DNA from: Cucumis sativus
Taxonomy: Eukaryota > Streptophyta > Magnoliopsida > Cucurbitales > Cucurbitaceae
NCBI RefSeq assembly: GCF_000004075.3
Contig: NC_026658.2
Coordinates: forward strand, 6,324,001-6,388,000
DNA length: 64,000 nt
Reading direction: 5' to 3'
Shown here: piece by piece, positions 1-11,900 of the stretch
How positions within the stretch are numbered: the first letter of the stretch is position 1
Layout of the letters: the number at the start of each line of letters is the position of its first letter
The notes under the pieces: model-generated
What the model was told of the DNA's origin: nothing
Database searches by the model: none
Seen by the model: only the letters and a program-made list of their open reading frames with translations
Program-made: the position numbers and the translations under genes

Positions 1-1360
1 TAGCATAACAAAAATGTAACACCCCCTCCTAGATCACCCAGTCTTAGTCCAAGAGACGACATGAAGTCTATAGACACCATTCTCTTTCTAACGATATTCG
101 TTCACCCTGCTAAAACTAAAACTAAACTAAACTCGAAACATACACACAACGAAAATAAGAATAAACTTATATCATTACATAATGAAGCCCAAGCTTATAG
201 AAAAACCACAAGTCCAAATTAGACATAAGCACAATAACAAAATACCAAAGTTTATACAACACAAAGATAAACCATGTACAACCCACGACTAAAACTATTG
301 AAACAAACTCAGGTACAAACTAAAAGAAATACTAATGTATAACATATACTATAGTTATGAAACTAAAGCTAGACACTAGTAGGGATGAAATCAAGCGCTG
401 GGTCCACGAGCTTTACCTTAAAAGTAAAAAACCTTTTTGGAAAGCGTGAGCTAAAGCTCAATGAGTGACTAGTTTTAAAACTAAACATGCTTGTTAAATC
501 ATGAGTAATAAATATGGTAAACAAATGCATGACTTTCACGTCACATAACTTTCACCGATTAATTTTTTATTTTGAAGCAGTTGAATAATTGAAGAAGACA
601 TGCTATACAATCAATTGACAGTATTAGTTACCTTTGTCTTAACTCATTACACAAAATAATCTAATCAATTATGCAAAAACAAGCAATCAAAGAACTTTAA
701 TCAAACAAATGATTTAGTTTTTCCAACGATGCTTTAGAAGTTTAAAGTAACAGCCACCGAAGGGTGATCAACTACTCCTCTCCTGATTTAAGACAATCTC
801 ATCTAATAACTAATATCAGAATAACTCATATTCTAAGTTCTTAGCTACCGTTGTTCGGTTAAGGATTCATTAACTAACTTAATTCATCTCGTAAGTGTGA
901 CCTTACCATTTTTAGATCCCAATGGTACGCTTCAACAGGCTACTGAAAGGAAAGACAATCGATGAAGATTAACCTAAGAAACCCTATCCATTTCTGGAGT
1001 TTGCCTTGTTCCGATTTCTATAGCCAAACCCTTCGAAGGGATGGTTGCGTTAGAATGACATGCAGGCAGATCATAGAAATCTCATGGTGGAACCTAATGG
1101 ACAGAGACCGTAAGATACGTTGACACACATCCTTCTCCCACTTACTATGAACATTTTTCCTATTCACCTTGTTATTGACCCATACAAATGATGATCTACG
1201 CTTCGTCTTAAGGAGGACTGTCCTTCCTTCCCCTGTTCGAAATACATCTCAGAATGTCCGAAATGCACATAACCGCTCAACAAAGGCCAATGGGAAGGCC
1301 CGCGTTTATCTCTTGTCGAGTATGTTTGACATACTAAGCAAGAAACACAAGATCATGGTC
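1..1360 (-). repeat. decayed gypsy-type LTR-like sequence
   Basis: No gene is visible. At 16-30 the text has a TGTAACACCCC-type LTR end, and 390-520 resembles the minus-strand LTR region near 16.55-16.64 kb (a shared block reading roughly TACCT-AAAAGT, then GTGAG, then a TTTTAAAAC tract). Small open frames here are not supported. Family, strand and borders are inferred from similarity by eye. Confidence 0.35.
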
Positions 1361-1389
1361 ATTGCATGTTAGATCATGGACTCCCTTCA

Positions 1390-1575
1390 AGAAATGTTTA
1401 AGAAGAATAAATAAAAGGCAAATAATTTCTGCTAATAACAATACATTTCTTTTACATTTAAGATTAGGTCACATTAATCTCAATAAGATTGTAAGATTGG
1501 TAAAGAATGGTCTTCTAAATGAGTTAGAAGATGATTCATTGCCCCCATGCGAATCTTGTCTTGAAGGAAAATGAC
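1390..1575 (+). pseudogene. Ty1/copia GAG-pre-integrase fragment
   Basis: A stretch of about 60 codons encodes the zinc-binding pre-integrase motif of copia polyproteins: HLRLGHINLNKI, then LVKNGLLNELED, then LPPCESCLEGK. The conserved H, H and the C-x2-C of this HHCC-like finger are visible. Nothing of the remaining polyprotein is attached. The fragment runs straight into an oppositely oriented LTR at about 1575, so it is a scrap left by nested insertion and deletion. Confidence 0.75.
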
Positions 1576-3571
1576 TAATGTTGTCTTGAGTCTACAAATT
1601 AATTCTCCAAATTGGGACACCACCCGTCGAAGACCTCCCTATCTCTTAAATGAGATTGGTTTGTGGGAACCAATTGGAATGGGAAAAAGTATAGAGATAT
1701 TTGAGATAAACTATTTTCTCTTTTATCTTTCCAGAGACCAAAAGCATTTACTTCTTTTTTTTCTTGATAAATTCACTAGGGAACCAATTGGGATGGGAAA
1801 AAGTTGAGATATTTGAGACAAACTATTAAGAGCAAAAACATTGACTTCTTTTTTCTTGATAAATAAGTTAAAGAAAACTATTTTCTTTTAGATATTTATA
1901 AATCTATTCCCTTCTTGGAATATGAAAAGAAGTAAGAGAGAATCATGAGATTCTATTATCAAATCTATTAATTAATTAACAATTAATCAATTAGTTAATT
2001 ATTAATTAAATCATATTTAACTAGTATTTCATTCAAATCTTATTTGAATGAATATCTCTCCGATATTTTATAGATTTATATTAATATAATTAATTAAATC
2101 ATATTTAATCAATATTTCATTCAAATCTTATTTGAATGAATATCTATCTAATATTTTATAGATTTATATTAATATAATTAATTAAATACTATTTCATTAA
2201 TATTTCATTCAAATCTTATTTGAATGAACATCTCTCAAATATCTTGTAGATTTGATTAAATAAAACTAAACTATTAATTAATTCTCTAAATAATTAATAG
2301 CTAAATTAAATATCTTATATTTAACTTAAATTAAATTTGAATCATCTTCAAATATAAGTTTCTCTCCTAACCAATAATTTTAATATGAATCCAATTCACA
2401 TTAAATTAATATTTAAACTCATTCAAATATTTTTTCTCCCATAAATTAATTTTGAATCGTATCCAAAATTAAATTTATATAATAAAGTTTGATAAACTTT
2501 ATATTATAATGCATCACTATACATTATACTAATTCCCAAAGTAAATTTGAACATTTCAAATTACAACCAATATAAATAAATTTCATTACCTTTTACGAGC
2601 TAGGAAGAAGACCTAATGGACCTACAGATTAGAAGCCACAACGATCTGAGATTAATTGGCTAAACTCATTAACCACATTAATCAATATTAGTTAAATGTA
2701 TGTACACTCTACTAAAGACTCACAACCGAACTCTTCTCACTATAGACCAACAAGAGTACGTTAATCCTTTACGAGTGTTCGTGATACCAGTTGGGTCAAT
2801 TTGCCCTTTTACCCTTAAGTTTCCTATAATTCTTAAATATTGGTGCTTCTATAATGAACAACCTGTTTATAGTCCTACCAATAAACATAAACCCCCTCTC
2901 ATGTCATAGAGAGGGTAAGACCCTTTATTCAAGTCCTGGAAACACCATTTAAGGGAACACTCATCTACTTACCTTAAAGTAGAGAATGAGTGAATTCGAT
3001 CTGTGTAATTATATTTCCAGCTCCCCTCTCGATCTTGTTCCCAAAATGATAAGCTTATTGAGTCGGTGATCTGACCACTCTCATCGTACAAATCAAAGAA
3101 CAATCCCTCGCGAACAGAAGTTCATAACACACTTAAGATTAAGACTAAGTTACCAAGGTTATCCTAATGAAACATAAACTAACTAGTTAACAAAGTTACA
3201 TCTAGTGGTTACTATTTTGTGGTTCGATCTTATGCAAACTCATTGTATAGGATATCCTCACCCGCATGTCACCTACACGTATGTGTTGGATCATTGTGTT
3301 TGTATCAAATACAAAATGAACCGTATCCATAATGTTACTAGGATAAGGTATCTAACCTTATCCATATACTATAAATCCTTTAAGATGATCTCAAACATTG
3401 ATCCGTTTATATCTCTACATATTGTTCATGATTCATCAAATAGTTGAGGATGTTAGTTTATTGGATTTGAGTTATTAAGACAAAACTAATAATATAACCA
3501 ATAACACTTTATTAATAATGGTCAATGAATAATATTTACAATCTATGAGTTTTAGGACATAAATCTCAACA
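1576..3571 (-). repeat. copia-type LTR, copy A (about 2.0 kb)
   Basis: On the minus strand the sequence starts at 3571 with TGTTGAGATTTATGTCC and can be followed, with gaps, along the plus-strand sequence at 44740-46440. Shared landmarks are the TGTTG(G/A)GATTTATGTCCTA start, the open stretch around 3205-3447 (similar to the minus frame at 44873-45139) and the end block with CGGGTGGTGTCCC near 1615-1630. It has no paired LTR or internal region beside it. A 114-bp partial duplication (GAACCAATTGG at 1667 and again at 1781) lies near its end. No host gene is seen here. Confidence 0.7.
2012..2260. repeat. 88-bp tandem repeat, about 3 units, inside LTR A
   Basis: The block CATTCAAATCTTATTTGAAT recurs at 2030, 2118 and 2206, exactly 88 bp apart, each followed by the same AT-rich text with TATAGATTTATATTAATAT. 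The block is itself an inverted repeat (ATTCAAAT/ATTTGAAT). The related LTR at 44.7 kb has only two such units. Confidence 0.85.
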
Positions 3572-3626
3572 CATCTCACTTATCTTACCTAATTCGGTTC
3601 AACCAGGCCAACTCAACCCAAATTAA

Positions 3627-3657
<31 letters not shown>

Positions 3658-4689
3658 TATATATTTTCTTATTTATTTAATAAAACTTAAAGAAATATTT
3701 AGGTTAAGCCTAAGGTGTCCCTTTCTCTTCTAGTCTTCCTTGTGCGTGCTTTCCTCTTTTCTCCATTTTTCTCCATTTCTCTTCCCCGCGCCACATCTTA
3801 TCTCCTCCTCTTCTCAGATCTCAAATCAGTTTTGTGTTGTTCGTCTTTGTCGTTCATCTTCACCACCCGTCTCCCTCTTCTTAGCAGTCCATCTCCTCAT
3901 CTTCTCACTCAGTGTTCTAAGTCCTTACAACCCGACAATTCAACTCAAACCCAACTCATATTTTACGGGTTGAGTTGGAAACTTAATTCTGGTTATTCAA
4001 GTTGCCAACCTAAACAACCTAAAAATATGGAATAAGTTGAGAGTAATGTCTCCCAACCCAATCCAACTTGTTTACACCCTTACTAGGTGATAAAGTTACG
4101 ATTCAAAGATAAGAGTGAATGTTCTAGCATTTCATTATTGAGGCATTAGGGCTGCTCAGATCGTGTTCACGTGCCACAACGCAAGGTTCAGAACGCATTG
4201 TGGAACGGGGTGTGACAAGGGGATAACAGAGAAGACTCATCTGATTGTTCATAACTCATGTGAGGGAGAACTTTAAGCTTCAAAGGTAAGTGTTAAAAAA
4301 AATCTTAATTTCAACCTATATTCTTAACATGCTCAATCCTTAAAATTCATGAAATCTAGGGTGTCTAAGGTTGATTCTCTTCTTCTAGCATGTTAATTTA
4401 ACTTTCAACATGCTCGTCTCCAACCACCATCTATGGGTTCCCTTCTTCCAATTACTGAAAGGTTCTAATAACAATTGATATAGCAAGTTAAAGGTATTAG
4501 GCCAAATCCACGACCAACAATATGAAATTTTTTCCTAAAAAGAAAGAATATTTTTTAAAGAACAATGTTCTTATATTCAAAATATGACCAGTCCCAATAA
4601 CAACCATAATTTGGCTATTTACTAATTAAACACCAATTGATCTAGATTAAGAATACAAATAAATATTAACTAAAATATACTAATTGTAT
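3572..4689. other. intergenic, no gene seen
   Basis: AT-rich sequence with a short (TA)n run near 3629-3645 and a low-complexity, Leu/Ser-rich open frame (3715-4035) with no recognisable motif. A GGGGTGTGACA string near 4206 could be the edge of an old gypsy LTR, but I cannot set borders. Confidence 0.4.
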
Positions 4690-5020
4690 TACAATTCTCC
4701 TTGTCAATATTATTTGAAACACTTACACCTCATTTAACAATTACAAAGTGGGTCGTATCCGCGGTGTTACCATCATAACGCACCCAACTTCTATCCATTT
4801 ACTATTAGACCTTTTAGGTGATAACATAAACGCGAACCAATTATATATCAACTACATACTGTTCAAGTGCCATTCTATAACTTTGGATCTTAGTTTATTG
4901 AATTGAATTAATGTTATCTAAACGTTAAATAAAATACCTATGATTTTATTAGATAAATAATCTGTGTTTAAAAAACTACAAACCAGGAGATATATGAGAT
5001 TTAAAACATCAATTCCAACA
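4690..5020 (-). repeat. diverged copia LTR end, relative of LTR A
   Basis: Minus-strand LTR start TGTTGGAATTGATGTTTTAA at 5020. Leftward the order of motifs follows the first about 330 bp of LTR A (GGTGTTAC, CTATCCAT-ACTAT, TTAGTTTATTG), with many substitutions. It appears to be an older, truncated copy of a related family. Confidence 0.5.
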
Positions 5021-5277
5021 ATTACACAATGTGTCTCTTAAGTTTTTGTTTTCATTTTTCAAAATCTAAATAATCACATCATTGACCTATTTATGTTTAA
5101 AGTTAATTCCAACCAGCCTTTAGTCAAGTTACTAACTATGTTATCTCAACGACTAAAATCAATCATAATTAAGATCTTAAGAATAAAAGTGTTAGATTTT
5201 AAAACATAAAGTGTAAATAGAAACTAAATCCAAAACTTAGATACCAAAAGAATAATTTTTTTAATTTTAATATAGGA

Positions 5278-5485
5278 TAGTTGCAAATTTAGCAATTAAA
5301 TTCAAAATAATTAAGTATATAACATTTTAAAAAAATACAAATATAATAAAAAATTTCAAATTTTATCAATGATAGAAGTCCATCACTGATAGACCATGTT
5401 GTAGCGATACAAGTGATAATTTTGCTATATTTACAATTTGTTTTGAAATGTTGCTATATTCTTAATTATAATTACCATTTGGATT
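5278..5485. mobile_element. MITE-like element
   Basis: Ends are imperfect inverted repeats. The left arm reads AATTAAGTATATAACATTTT; the right arm, reversed, reads AATTAAGAATATAGCAACAT. The middle holds short TATCA-ATGATAG type inversions. No coding capacity. It lies about 500 bp upstream of the zf-4CXXC_R1 gene. I recall similar 'tagcaa/gatagac' repeats being common in cucurbit introns; the exact superfamily is not determined. Confidence 0.5.
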
Positions 5486-5992
5486 TAATATTATATTCTA
5501 TTGGTATTCATATTCTATGTGGGCCCTTCCTTTTGGATCTCGCAACAATTTTGAAGTTAAAGAGTCCAAATTGATATTTTTTTTTCCCTAGGTGAAAACC
5601 CTAGCACATGGTCCAAATTTTAAAGTTGAGGGGGGAGGAAACCAAATTGAATCCTCCACAGCATAAACAAACACCGTAGCCCAAAAAAATTTCGCGGTTC
5701 CCTAAAAGCTTTGGTTTGCAATACGGAAATGCATTTCAGTTCTACATCTTCAAAAGTGGCGGGAAATCCTTCATTGTCCGAAGCATTTCGTTTCAAAATT
5801 CCTTTTCACTCTCAATTTTTTTCCCGCCGGAACACATGAATCTCTTCAACAAATAACTCTCCCCAATCCGGTAATGCCAGTCATTCGCATCTCTAGCGTC
5901 TCCCCATTTTTTCAACTTATCATTTATACCAATTCCCTCCTTCTGCCGCCTGAATTTGAACCTGGGTTTTGACGTTTTTGCTCTCACAGATA

Positions 5993-8900
5993 ATGGGGAG
6001 CAAGAAGAGGGCTGCTGCCGATGATAACGAACACAGAGCCAAAAGGACTAAGTCTCCTGGAGTTCGAGTCGTTGGGGGTCGGATCTATGATTCTGAGAAC
6101 GGAAAAACTTGTCATCAAGTAATTATTGAACTCTGTGTTCCTTTATTCTTCAATTCTTTTTAGCTGTTTTGAAGGTCCGTTCTTTCTTATTGTTTTTATT
6201 GAACGCTCTAGTGCCGACAAAAAACCATGGATTTTGCTGCATCCTGTATGAACATGAAAGAGGACAAGCTGTGTACCATAAAATTCTGTCACAAGTGCCT
6301 CCTAAACAGGTTACAATCTTAATTTGCCGTGTTTAGCTTATTTTAAGTTTATATGGTGTGTATGAAATTCACATTTGTATTGAATGGATTTCGTGGAAAC
6401 TATATCAGATACGGAGAGAAAGCAGAAGAGGCGATGCTTATGAAAGACTGGAGTTGTCCCAAGTGCAGAGGCCTTTGCAATTGCAGCGTGTGCATGTAAA
6501 TTTGGAGCTCTGATCATTGTTCTTTTCTTTATCCAATTTTTATTCGAAGTTCTTAGATTGAAATTGATTGCATGAACTCGGGTGATCTTGATTTGATCGA
6601 GTATAGCGATTTTTCAGGAAGAAAAAAGGTCTTAAACCTACTGGTTTACTAGTGCGCGCAGCCAAAGCAACTGGGTTTTCTTCTGTCTCGGAGATGCTTC
6701 TTGTGCATGGTTCTGACTGCTTAGATCAATATAAAAATACAATAAGCAAAGCGGCTTCACCAAAAAAGCAGGCTTCTGATGACAAGGTTTGATTTTGTTT
6801 CTTTGGCTGTTACGTATCCTTTTTCACGTTGATATATAAATGCTGTGGATGCATTTCTCAATGTTAATGGAGTTCTCGTGGAGACATTCTAGGTTGAGTT
6901 ATGCAGTATTTTGAAAAGGACTCTACCTCATTTTCGTCTCCCTCTTTCTATCTTTTCTCCTCTATGAGTGCATGATGCCTTTTCCTGCCATGTTAGCTTG
7001 ATGGTTTGTAAAACCATGGCGTTTCTGTTGGAATTACTTGAATTTGTTATGTGTCGCTACGAACAACCCAGTAAGGGGATCTAGCTGGGTTTAGAGAAGT
7101 GCATATAAAAACTTTTTAACCTAGTGGCACCATATTGTGTTTTGAAAACATTCTCTCTAATAATATTTGTTCTCCCTTTACCCATAGACGTAACTAACAC
7201 CTTGTTAGTGAACCACGTATATCTGTATGTCAATCTTTACGTTCTTCTATTGCTTAATTGTTGATTTCGTAGCAGTTTCACTGTGGAATGTTTGGAGGGA
7301 GAGGAATGATCAGGTCTTTTGTGGTAGAGAGAGGGACCACAGTGAGGTTTGGACTTTGATTAGATTTCATGTGCCTCTTTTGTAACTATTCTTTGTACCT
7401 AGGCTGATTCTTTGAAACCTCTACTTTTGGTCCTTCAAAGAGGGATACTTGGTTGTCCTTTCCACTTGGATAAAATGTCTCAACCCTACGTTTCTTCACC
7501 TTTTAGCCCAAAACAGAGCTTGGGCTTCTGTTGATTCTGTTATTGTGAAAATTAGCAATGGAATGAAAGCTGACATGAAAGGACTGATGTACTTTTATAT
7601 GAAGGTTGGTTAAAGTTTAGGAGCATTCAAACTTTTAAGGTATTAGTGATTTCTGTGGTGGGATTATGAGGCCATGGCAAAAGTAGTCTTCTTTGGTTGC
7701 TTATATGGAAACAATTATTAGAGTTAAAAGATTTTTATTGTTGTTTTGGCTTTGTTGAGAGTGCTCCAACAGGACGACTCTTCCTTCTAATGATGTAGCA
7801 ACTTTTGAGGTTATTTTTTTTATAAACAAATTAACTCTTAACTTGGAAGCTAGAAGGAAGTTAGATCTTTGGTATGAGTTCTTTTTTACTTCTTCTTTTT
7901 TTTAAAAAAAGAACTAGGTATATAGATTCTTTAAATACCGGTTGATGTTTGCTTATGATGGTATAGGCTTATGGCTTTATCTTAGTTATGTGGAAACACA
8001 AACTAGAAAGGTAAAAGCATAAAAGGTTCAAAAAGAGATGAATGAGGACTATTAAGTAATTCCCGATAATTGGATTTAGCAACCTTGTTGAGGAACAAGA
8101 CCTTTAGATATTTTTAGAAAAGGAAACATAAAGTTTGATTGATAAAATGAAAAGAGACTAATGCTCAATAACCTGAAAATAATAAGTAATCAGTTAGAGG
8201 AAAAAGCTTTTGGAATGGAATACCTTGACAATCAAGAGCAAGAGTAAAGAAACTCGTTTCTAAACTAGTGATTTGAATCACTCCACAAGAGGTTTGATAA
8301 CATCATTTGAATGTCTGTAGTTTGCAAGTTCCGAAACACAAGAAAGTGCAATATGAAAACTTATCTCACAACAAAGCTAAAAGAAATCTTAATTCATTAA
8401 CCTTTCTCATTATGTTTATAATGGAGGAAAAGAGGGCTTTATATAACCTTTCAAGACTCTAAACCAAAGTGGCCAAAAAACGACCAAGAGATAAAATCTT
8501 CAATGGCTTACTTATGGAGGAAAAAGGTAACCCGAACGAGTCACAATTCTCCACAACTCCCCTATAAAAACAAGGCTTAAATGATAAACAGAAACTTTAG
8601 AACTCTAGGACATAGTTGTACAACCTATAGACCAGATCTTATTCAAGTAAGGTTGTGAGAAACAGAAACTGAAATTTAAACTAAAACAGTGTAATAAAAA
8701 GACGTGTTATCCTCGTAACCATTCATGGAGTAGCTTGAATTAAAGTTTTGTAAAGTTAAGTATGAGTTTATTACATGCAATTTAGAATGCATTCAATACA
8801 TCTTCATCTTGAAGCTGAAGTTTGCAAATCATGTGAAGGACTCTACATCTTCTAGAATCTCCTTTGTCGAGTTCACTAGAGTTCGGTTATAAATGATTAA

Positions 8901-11900
8901 AGCTTATCGTAGCTTATTGGCTCTCGAGCTTGTAATTGGCCCTTGGTGCATGACAATTGATGTTCCTTAGTTCACACCTTATCCTCCCCCTTTTGAGAAC
9001 AACATCCTTTGAATCATTTTATCATTAATAAAGAAGTTTGTCTCCTTTTTGAAAAAAGAATCATAGTCATCACCTACATCGAGCGTGCTCAAATCAGCAA
9101 CATTAAAGGTTACATTAACACCATACTCACCAGGTAAATCAATTTTATAAGCATTGTCATTGATGCACTTTAGAACTTGGAATGTTCCATCTCCACATGA
9201 CAAAAGCTTGGATTTCTTTTAGTTGGAAATCGTTCCTTTCACCCCAAACCCAATCTCGCGGGTTGAAGTCTAAAATCTTGCGTACCTTATTTATTTTTGA
9301 AGCAGCCATGAAATTTTCCTTCTCAATTTGCTCTTTACTTGTGCAATTTATGACCAAACACAACCTTAGCATTTGCATCATAACTCACAGATTTGTTGGG
9401 GGGCATAGATAATCAAGGCATGGGCATTAAAGGGGACTACCTCCATCTTTTGTCTTTGCTTGAGGACTTGGTTTCAGAGAGGGGAGAAGGGATGTCAATG
9501 TTTGGAGTCCTAACCCTAGTCTTGGTTTCTCGTGCAAGTCCTTGTTCACCTTGTTGTTGGATCCCTCTCCCACTGGAGAGCCTGTTTTTTATGTTGATTG
9601 GAGGATCAAGGTCCTTGGAAAGCTGAGGTTCCTTATTTGGCAAGTCTTGCTTGGTCGTGTGAGCACAAATAGGCTTGTTAGGAGGAAGATCTCACTTGTT
9701 GGGCTTTTTTGTTGTATTCTTTGTTGGAAGGTGGAGGAAGACTGCGATAATCTCTTTTGGGAGTATTAGTATGCATGGATTATGTGGAACTCTTTCTTGC
9801 ACGAGTTTAATGTTAGTTTAGTTGGCTAAAGAAGTTTTGCACGATGATCAAGGAGTTCCTCCTCCATTCACTTTTCAAGGAGGAAGGTCGCTTTTTTGGT
9901 TTGTTGGGGTATGTGCTGTGATTTGGGATATTTGGGGTGAGAGGAATGATTGGGTGTTTACCGGTAGGGATATAGGGACCCAAATGAGGTATGGTCTTTA
10001 GTGAGATTTCATGTGCCCCTTTGAGCTTTGTTTTCAAAGGCCTTTTGTAATTATTCCCTTAGTAACCCCTTTTTTAGGTGAGGTGTTTTTGCGGACTTGT
10101 GTTTTTGGATGTCCTTGTATTCTTTCATTTTTTCTAAATGAAAGTCGTTACTTTTATAAAAAATCAAGCCATGGGTCATAAACAGTTTCTAAAAGAGTGC
10201 ATTTGGTAGTAATATGGACAACCTTACTACATGCTAATTTTATGAATGGTAAACATTTAATTTTATTTACTACATCTTTTTTTTAAATAATTTTTTTCTC
10301 TGTACAATTTTTTAAATGGTATGCTTAGAAGCTAGTTAATATTTAGCTATTTATTTCTCTATTTTTGAATTTGCTATTTATGTAAATATATTTATATTTC
10401 AATGTTATTTATAAATTTGAAACTTATGATACACAATATTTTTTGATGCACAATATACTAAAATTTCATTTCAATGCGTTATGTTTCACGAGTTAATAAC
10501 TTTGGTTCTATTAACTTCCTCGGTTTGACCATCTGTTCAAGGATGGTTTGACCATCTGTTCAAGGATGATAAGTAGTTGAGGACACAAGCTTAGTTCTCA
10601 TTTAATTTCACAACACCCCAATAGTGGTTTAAAAATTTAACATCGCTAATCATTGTTTTTGGAATGCCATGTAATCTCACAACCTCCTGAAAGAATAAGC
10701 CAACAATGTGTTTTTCATGGACGGATAGGTTGGGTTTTGCTCATCTTGTAGCCTTTTCTTGGTGTCTTTCATCGAACTATTATACTAATAATTCTATTTA
10801 AAACATTTTCTTTTAGTGAAACCTCAAATTGATAGTTGCGTTTTCATTAATACAAGTCTTTTCTCATGTTCTGATCTTTCTCTTTTTTTCTCAAAGTAGG
10901 AAAAATTATGTTATAATTTTTTTTTGCTACTTTGTTAAGATTTTGAGAGAACAATTTTATTTATATCATTTGAACTAAATTTAAATTGAATTAGAACAAT
11001 GTAGTTACACAAATTACAAATCTAAATTAATTATCCTTCAATTGTCACGTCTTTTCTCAATGGATTTTAGGTTGTTTTATGTGGTGTATTTTAATATATG
11101 TTTCTCTTGTTTTCTACCAAAGAAATATGCATGTGCGACAGGGTTTTAGATTCGAGGTTTGGTTCCGATGCCTGTATGTGCTTTCATTTACAAAGATCAT
11201 ATCCGTTTTCAACAGGAGTCTGTCATGATTACACCAAGGAAACAAGGGAAGGAAAATTCTTTAAATGGAAATAATGAATCAAACTTGAATTTGCAGAAAC
11301 AAACTCCAAATTTTGATAGAAAGAAGTTGAAGGAAATGAAGCGTGAAGAATTGAAAGAAATATGCAATGAAAATAAGGTTGATGCTAAATTCTCGAAGAA
11401 GAGCAGCACAACAAAATCCAGCTTAGGAGAAATTTCTAAGGAACAAACAGAAGCAAATGGGAGGAATGATTCTCTTCCCTCAAAGAAAAAGGGGCCCAGA
11501 AAAGGGACCTCTAAGGATGCTGCCTCCGATGTTAGCACCCCCAAAGATGCTAGAGAAAAAAACAGTTCGGGTCATGAGAATGCCAAAGCATCAGATGTTG
11601 CGGAAGAGGAAGACAAGAGGTCCTCAAAGGATGTTCCTTACCATTTAATTAAAGCTGGAGACGAAAAAGAAGAAAAAGAGTTGCATATTCACAAATATGC
11701 CAACACATCAAAAGATGTGAAAAATAACAAAACAAAGGTGCATGACAAGCCTCCGGCAAAGTCTCAGGAAAATAAAAAATGCTCTGTGAATATTCAGAAC
11801 AAGGAATTTGGTGCCAGTGTTCCTTTCTCTCCAGGTTTAAGGTTAACAACTGTAGCAGATATCGAACTGACCACAGATGATGTTGGTCATGCACTGCAGT

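Noticed and set aside
3715..4035. 106-codon plus-strand frame, Leu/Ser-rich
   Set aside because: Low-complexity pyrimidine-rich sequence with no motif, no splice context and repeats on both sides.
9813..10037. Minus-strand frame of 74 codons
   Set aside because: Reverse shadow of the LINE fragment.
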